Source of the DNA: Escallonia rubra
Lineage: Eukaryota > Streptophyta > Magnoliopsida > Escalloniales > Escalloniaceae
Length of the DNA: 64,000 nt
NCBI GenBank assembly: GCA_033065855.1
Contig: JAVXUO010001493.1
Location: 207,501-271,500 of the forward strand
Direction: 5' to 3'
Position 1 is the first letter of the stretch. Each line of letters opens with the position of its first letter. Below the pieces are notes generated by a model that worked only from the letters and a program-made list of their open reading frames with translations, made no database searches and was not told the origin of the DNA. Made by a program: the position numbers and the translations under genes. Of this stretch, positions 58,806-64,000 are shown in pieces.

Positions 58806-59825
58806 CTAAGAAGCACGGATTCCGGTGTGGGTGCGGATGCGATATGGGTGCGGATACGCCAATACGTCATTTTTTCAAAAAATAGAATACGGGTGCGGCG
58901 GGGATACGACAAAAATTTATTAACATAGCCGTCACCCATAAAAAACATCAACAGATAGAGCTCTGAAGGAGGGGCCATCGCCATTGCTGCCGAACACCCT
59001 GGTCGCCTTTCCTGCTGGATATCAGCGGTCGCCACTACTGCCGGAAGACCCTCGCCGCTCCGGCGAAGGTTGTTTCTTCTCCTCTTTCTTCTTCTTCTAC
59101 TCTCTGCCAAGAAGCCACTGGGTGCGTGTCCTTGCCGTATCCCTGGCGTGTCCAAGATCCAGAAAATGAATTAAAAAAAAATAGTTTTGGACACGCACCT
59201 AGGAAGCACGAACACCTCTCCTAGGTGGAGGTCTGGTGTCCTAAACAGACGGACACCTCGACACCCTCCGGACACCGGCCGACACGTGTCGGACACCGCC
59301 AATCGGTGTTGGATTTTTTTTTTAATTTCCGACACCGTGTCGGACACTTTGTCGACGAGTGTCGGACACGGCGTGGAGCAGTGTCGGACAGTTTTCGGGG
59401 GTCGTCTTCTTCTCTCTCACCTCACGAGTGCTCTAATCTGTCGGTCGTCTTCTTCTATCGTCGCCGGTGTTGCCGATCTGTCACCGATGTTGCCGGAGCT
59501 GACATATCTGAAGGTCGCCGGTGTTGCCGGATACTGAAGTCGACAGATCTGTCCACCGTCGCCGTCGCCAGAGCTCTTGCCATCGTCGCCGGAGGTCCTC
59601 CACCGCCGTCGCTGACCCACGGGTCTGCTTCTTCTCTTTGTCTCGTCAGTCTTCTCCTTCCTTTTATCTTCTAGTTATTACTAAACCCTTCCCTTCTAGT
59701 GTCTCTTCCTTTTTCCTCCCTCTGTCTGTCGTGATTCTACTGAAAGACAACCCCCCCCCCCCCCTTTTTTTACTTGGTTTTTTTGTCTAGTACCAAATAA
59801 ATTTTTATGTATGGCTTATATATAT
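58806..59825 (+). mobile_element. Two truncated hAT 5' ends
   Basis: CTAAGAAGCAC at 58806 and CTAGGAAGCAC at 59199 each match the family terminus CTATGAAGCAC with one change. They are followed by G/C-rich subterminal words (GGGTGCGG; GTGTCGGACAC). No matching right ends or 8-bp duplications were found, so both look truncated or nested. The GCCGCCGG-rich stretches at about 58980-59070 and 59460-59620 resemble leaders of this family. No transposase is visible. Confidence 0.55.
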
Positions 59826-60447
59826 TGTTGTATTCATTGTATGTGTTTCAAAAACACGTGCATGTGGGGGTCACTCCCATTTTTTGCCTCTTTTGTTAAC
59901 TAATGGAGAGATCCATCCTCCATCCGCATGCTGCTTTTGTTGACTAAATGGAGAGATCCATCCACCTTATCTCTTTTCCTTTCCTTAGCCTCCAAGACTT
60001 TGCCCCTTTTTCCTCTATAAATAGGCCATTCGACCGACTCTAAACCACACATTAAACACTGGTTCACACACCCAAAGCGCACACTTCAAAAAATTCTCTT
60101 AAACACTGACGATTTTAGTGTTCACATAATTTGATATTGTATGAGTTGTAGAAAAGGAAAGTCAAGAGGTTCGTTCAAGAGTCCCTGTTGCAAGTGCGTG
60201 CAAACGGAAATAATACTGAAGAGTAATCTTGGGGGTTGCATGCCCATCGCATTGAGCCACTGGTTCCGTAGGGCGCGAATTAACCTTTTAGGACAAAGTC
60301 TCTGCTTGATTCTTTAGTTTGGTGAGATTGTTCCTACTTAATTTGTTCGCGTGTTATTACTTATATTGCACTGTAATACTTGTTGATTTGTGTAAGAAAG
60401 TGTGATTCCATTACAAAAAAGATTTGCAAAAGGCTTTATATCCAGCA
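59826..60447 (+). mobile_element. Solo copia LTR, 622 bp
   Basis: It starts TGTTGTATTCATTG and ends TTATATCCAGCA. TATAT is present at 59821-59825 and 60448-60452. It is the uninterrupted relative of the LTR at 47462-47697 plus 58313-58622. It contains a TATA box and no coding. Confidence 0.85.
60016..60023 (+). promoter_or_regulatory. TATA box of the solo copia LTR
   Basis: TATAAATA within CCTCTATAAATAGGCC, about 190 bp into the LTR, a canonical plant TATA box in the expected U3/R position. Confidence 0.7.
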
Positions 60448-60729
60448 TATATGTGTTCTCACTGAATGTTCGTTTGGGGTTTATCTTGATGCCTTCAACA
60501 CTTTGTACTAACTAAGCTAATTGCTATGGTTTAGTACAAATGTTATGCACAACGTACTTAATACTCTACAACTTGTGTACTTTGTTGCAGTTTTTGATTG
60601 GCTAAATTTTACTTGATGCAAGTTAATTAGATTTTAACTTTCTAGTAAAAGAATTCCATTTTCAGATGCTTCATTCAAATTCTTGAACAGTTGAAGCATT
60701 TAGTCATTGTAATCTTCTAGGGTTAGAGG

Positions 60730-61441
60730 AGACATGCTGTCACTCTAGTTACGGCCATTCAATTTCCCATGGCTACTAGAAAGCCACTTCATCTGATGAC
60801 CCAACTGCGTCCAAGCGCCAGGTAATTCTAGTTAGAGCTGTTCGATTACATTCCGATGGCTGCTAGAAGGCCACGTCATCTAATGACCCTGCAGCATCCA
60901 AACACAGCGTTTGGAGACATAATGGCTCAGCAGATGGTGTGCTCTCATACACACTCTCTCTTGGCAACACCTCTACTCTCCAGCGGCAACGGTGGAAAGC
61001 AAGATCTCAGACTTAGAGAGAGAAGAGCCACCTCATGAAGGAGGCTGTCCACGCCCGCCACCATCTCGCTGCCTGCCACTCAGACTATTGCCGCTCCCTC
61101 CGCGCCACTGGCTTCGCCCTCCTCCGACCAGACACCCTCCATCCTCCTCCGCCCCCTCCTACACCAACTTCAACCTCCTGTCGCTACCCCCTCCTCCACT
61201 CACCTTCAGGAGCGGTGCCGCTATGTTGACGTCCTAAGGAGCGAATGATGTTGGGCTTGTTTAGATCAATTTCAAGGAGAGATTGATTTCTGGAGAGAGA
61301 AGATTGGGGTAGTAAGGGAATGGTGCCGTCCGTTGAGCCTTCACGACGCAGTTTTGCCCCTTTCTGCTAGGTTGATGTGGAGACGTGTGGTGCATTGAAT
61401 TCAATCCAACGGCTGTAACTAGAGTTACAGCAAGCATGTCT
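60730..61441 (+). mobile_element. Inverted-repeat element carrying a host gene fragment (Pack-TIR candidate)
   Basis: The left arm 60730-60756 (AGACATGCTGTCACTCTAG then TTACGGCC) is inverted at 61411-61441 with a short gap and two changes. A second, diverged copy of the left arm follows at about 60827-60905. Between the arms lies a fragment of a DUF630-type gene. I found no matching 9-bp flanks, so Mutator assignment is not proven. Confidence 0.5.
61017..61229 (+). pseudogene. Captured fragment of a DUF630/DUF632-type plant gene
   Basis: The + frame reads [20 protein letters not shown] then [16 protein letters not shown]. This closely follows the DUF630 N-terminal region of plant DUF630/DUF632 proteins, where an RK-LMK-AV-ARH-LA-SHSDY-RSLR-TG-AL pattern is typical. 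A proline-rich stretch follows, also usual after that domain. The expected myristoylation start MGC and the DUF632 region are absent and a stop sits directly upstream, so it is only a fragment. Confidence 0.7.
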
Positions 61442-62189
61442 GTTGTAACTCCAGTTACACTAGACTATCTGGATCCATGTTTTTGAAACACCCCATTGAA
61501 CTGGCCCTCCAATCAGAATATTGGTGGTCCTCAGCGAATTTGATTCTGGTGATTGATAGTGCACCGACGGTAGTCTTGCTGATACCGGTGATAAACATGC
61601 ACTATTGGTGACATTGGTTCTAGGGAATAATATTGATGGCAGGATTTATAGGTATAGAATAATTGAAAAGGTTGCTGTCGTGGACAAAGAGAAGGCAAGG
61701 AATATTTTGGCACTTTTTCTTGTTTTTAAATTGGATTTTGCTCTGATGCCACTTGATATGGAACCAGCGGATAATTTTGAAAACTAGGGCTCTCAGAGGA
61801 GGAAGAGAGCAATGGAGAGTTGAACTATGTAGAGGGAGGAACAGAACATTGCTAAATGGATTTACTAACAACTACTCCTCCGGTGCAGAGGTTCCTTTGC
61901 AGGACAAGCTAAAACTGAAATTTGGAACACAATTAACTCAGTGCTGGTGTGGCCAGAGAACCCCCTTGATCTAGCCACCAGTCCAAAGCCCTTGCAGAGT
62001 CCCAAAGGGTGTTGAGAGATGCCGATGACTTGACAGCGGTGGGGAAGGCCCGACGCGCAACTGCTAATCGGACTAGGCGCGATGCCCTCTAGAGACCTGA
62101 TCCCGTCTCGTAGTGACCCGAGAGTGATAATCCCTAGGGTGCCAATGAAAACCCTCCGGTGCCGGAGCATGTTGACTAGTCACGCAAAC
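61442..62189. other. Non-coding, possible LTR-element border
   Basis: No gene is seen. At about 61738-61753 the minus strand reads TGGCATCAGAGC, one base from the initiator-tRNA-Met primer site, suggesting an LTR border there. No partner LTR was identified. Confidence 0.3.
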
Positions 62190-62790
62190 ACCCTGCCGCA
62201 GATAGTGTCTTAGAGAGCGAGACTATCTCATGGGTGAGTCCTCGTGCCGGAGCATTCAGAGCTCGCCAAGGTAGTGTCCTAAAGAAGTTGCCTACTTGAC
62301 AGGCTGAGGTAGTATCTGGAAGGAGCCGCATGCCGACAGGTCGAGGTAGTGTCCAGGAGGAGTCGCCTATCCGACGGGTCGAGGCAGTATCCCGAAGGAG
62401 TCGCCTACCTGGCGAAAGAGGAGTTAAAACTCTCTGGCGCAGATAGTGTCGTAGAGAGTGAGCCTATCTCGCGGGTGAGTCCTTGTGCCGAACCACCAGG
62501 TTCGCGCCAAGGTAGTGTTCCGAAGGAGTCGCCTACCTGGCGGAAGGGGAGCTGGAGCTCCTTGGCGGAGATAGTGTCTTAGAGAGCGAGCTTATCTTGG
62601 GGTGAGTCCTTGTGCAGGAGCACTCAAAGCGCCAATGTAGTGTCCCAGAGGAATCGCCTACCTGACAAGGCCGAGGTAGTGTCCTTGAGGAGTCGCCTAC
62701 CTGGCGGAAGGGGAGTCTTCATGCCGGAACACTTGGAAACTTTCTAGCGGAGATAGTGTCCTGGAGGAGATGCCTATCCCTGCGGGATGC
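62190..62790. repeat. Tandem array of hairpin-forming repeats
   Basis: Units of about 40-70 bp carry GGTAGTGTCC, a spacer such as GAAGGAGTC, then GCCTACCTGGCGGAAG. GGTAG and CTACC can pair as short stems. Related GGAGATAGTGTC...GCCTATC versions alternate with them. At least nine copies are visible. No coding function is evident. Confidence 0.75.
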
Positions 62791-63336
62791 TGCACACTCC
62801 AAGAGTGGGTCGATGCATGTTCCACGACCAAGGCAAGATGCACATGGTGTGGTGAAAGGATGGACTAACACGGGGGCGTGTTAGTGTAGCAGAGAGCCAG
62901 GGGGGGACGACTATACAAGCAGCGCGGTGAATGTGTGCGGTGCCGGGGGCAGGGTAGTGCCACAGAGAGTCGGGGGGCGTGACTGTATAAGCGGCGCAGC
63001 AACATGGGTGCTGCAGATGGGGTGTCGCGGAGACGGGCGTCATGCCAGCGCGGACACGGGTGTCGCGGAGGCGGCGCATTAGTGGAGATCATTGGGGGAA
63101 GGCCGAGGCCGACCTTTGGGGAAGGCTGAGGCCGCATCAAGGTTGTTTTTAAGGGTGCACTTCGGGTTAATTGACTCGGTAGCGTTGGAGTTTGACCGTT
63201 GAAAAGTTGACGTATCGTGGGAGCGGGACCCAAGAGCGCTCCAATGTGCGTAGTCAGGATGGGAAAGCAACAAGGAGTGAGAGAGGTAGAATAATGAAAT
63301 GAGTGAGAGAGGCAGAGAGAGGAGAGGACTGAGAGG

Positions 63337-63385
<49 letters not shown>

Positions 63386-64000
63386 TGACTGTGTAGAGTT
63401 GGATATTGGAAAAAGTTAGGGGTTGGATTTGGGGTTACATTTTTCTTATATAATAATCTATCCAAGTGACGACGTTAACATAGCTTTGTATGAACATTTA
63501 GAATAGTTTTGGTTCTCTAAAATACCCAATTATACGGTTTTCACAGTTTAACCAACACAATAACCAAATTCCCTAAAATTCAAAGCGAAAACCTAATTGG
63601 AACTCGGAAAACCAAAATATCACGGTTTTTCCGGTTTGGTTATTTCGGATCTTTCGGGTTGATCTGAATAATGAGCATCCCTGCCACCACACAATGATTT
63701 GTTAAAAACCTTACTTGCATGAAGCGTGGGTGGGACTGAGAGCGGGAGTCGGAGCGGGAGCGGGAGCGGGTGCGAGGTTCTGTAGTAGCAGCGTGAGTAG
63801 TATAGTAGGTTTTTGGGTGGGAGCGGGGGCGAGATTCAGGAGTGACGTTCTGGCGGGAGCGTCACCAAAGTTGGAGAATCCTGAAAATAAGGTAAAAGCA
63901 TCAGCATTTGGTCTTCACTACAGACAAGGGAGACCCAAAGAGAGTAGTTGCAACTTTTTCAAATTGAAATGGTATTCCACCTTGATGTTTCAAGTTTGAG
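62791..64000. other. GC-rich then simple-sequence region, no gene assigned
   Basis: 62860-63160 is rich in GGGGGC and GCGGCG. A GA microsatellite lies at 63342-63382. 63730-63860 has repeated GGAGCGGG words, which produce a glycine/alanine-rich open frame (63715-63999) without a recognisable domain. Any gene continuing past the window edge cannot be judged. Confidence 0.4.
63342..63382. repeat. GA microsatellite (about 20 units)
   Basis: An uninterrupted GA run, a likely length-polymorphic marker. Confidence 0.95.

Noticed and set aside
62190..62790. CRISPR-like array
   Set aside because: Units are imperfect and contiguous without unique equal-length spacers, in a plant genome; tandem repeat is the simpler reading.
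63715..63999. 94-codon glycine/alanine-rich frame at the right edge
   Set aside because: Built from repeated GGAGCGGG words; no domain, and its continuation is outside the window.

Overview
This window is nuclear DNA of a flowering plant, most likely a eudicot. It has intron-split plant genes, large AT-rich intergenic space, and Ty1/copia, Ty3/gypsy-like, L1-type LINE, hAT and Stowaway-like elements. I see no prokaryotic operons, CRISPR arrays, rRNA or tRNA genes.

Only two genes look intact, both on the + strand. The first (coding 8545-16993, four exons, 212 codons plus stop) encodes TAF11, the histone-fold subunit of TFIID. The second (29787-34137, two exons, 992 residues) encodes a BAM3-type CLAVATA1-family LRR receptor kinase. 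Their Arabidopsis counterparts carry adjacent locus numbers (AT4G20270 for BAM3, AT4G20280 for TAF11, from memory), so this looks like conserved microsynteny stretched by transposons. The two genes are functionally unrelated: one acts in general transcription initiation, the other in CLE-peptide perception at the cell surface.

Layout. 1-8.5 kb: flank or possible 5' leader intron of TAF11, with a decayed L1-type LINE (about 1850-4790), a 67-bp-period duplication and a clean 1.1-kb hAT element (6575-7680). 8.5-17 kb: TAF11, whose 5.1-kb second intron holds LTR-derived sequence. 17-27.6 kb: GC/proline-rich low-complexity DNA, a Stowaway-like MITE pair, a broken copia element split by a hAT element (20719-21905), and a full-length but dead copia element (22530-27424) inside a solo LTR. 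29.8-34.1 kb: BAM3-like gene. 35.4-40.1 kb: a complete LTR element with no recognisable coding. 40.4-45.2 kb: a roughly 1.3-kb-period tandem array, each unit carrying a long palindrome. 45-58.6 kb: a four-deep nest (copia LTR, hAT, copia with an internal inversion, gypsy-type solo LTR). 58.6-64 kb: truncated hAT ends, a solo copia LTR, an inverted-repeat element carrying a piece of a DUF630-type host gene, and a hairpin-forming tandem repeat array.

Target-site duplications (TSDs) read directly from the sequence fix the borders of many insertions: CTGTCTAG, GTAACAGC, GTCTATAG, GTAGG (two separate insertions), GAAAG, TATAT and CCGGG. I saw no convincing new functional system. The most notable features are the nest, the inverted copia core, the palindrome array and the captured gene fragment.
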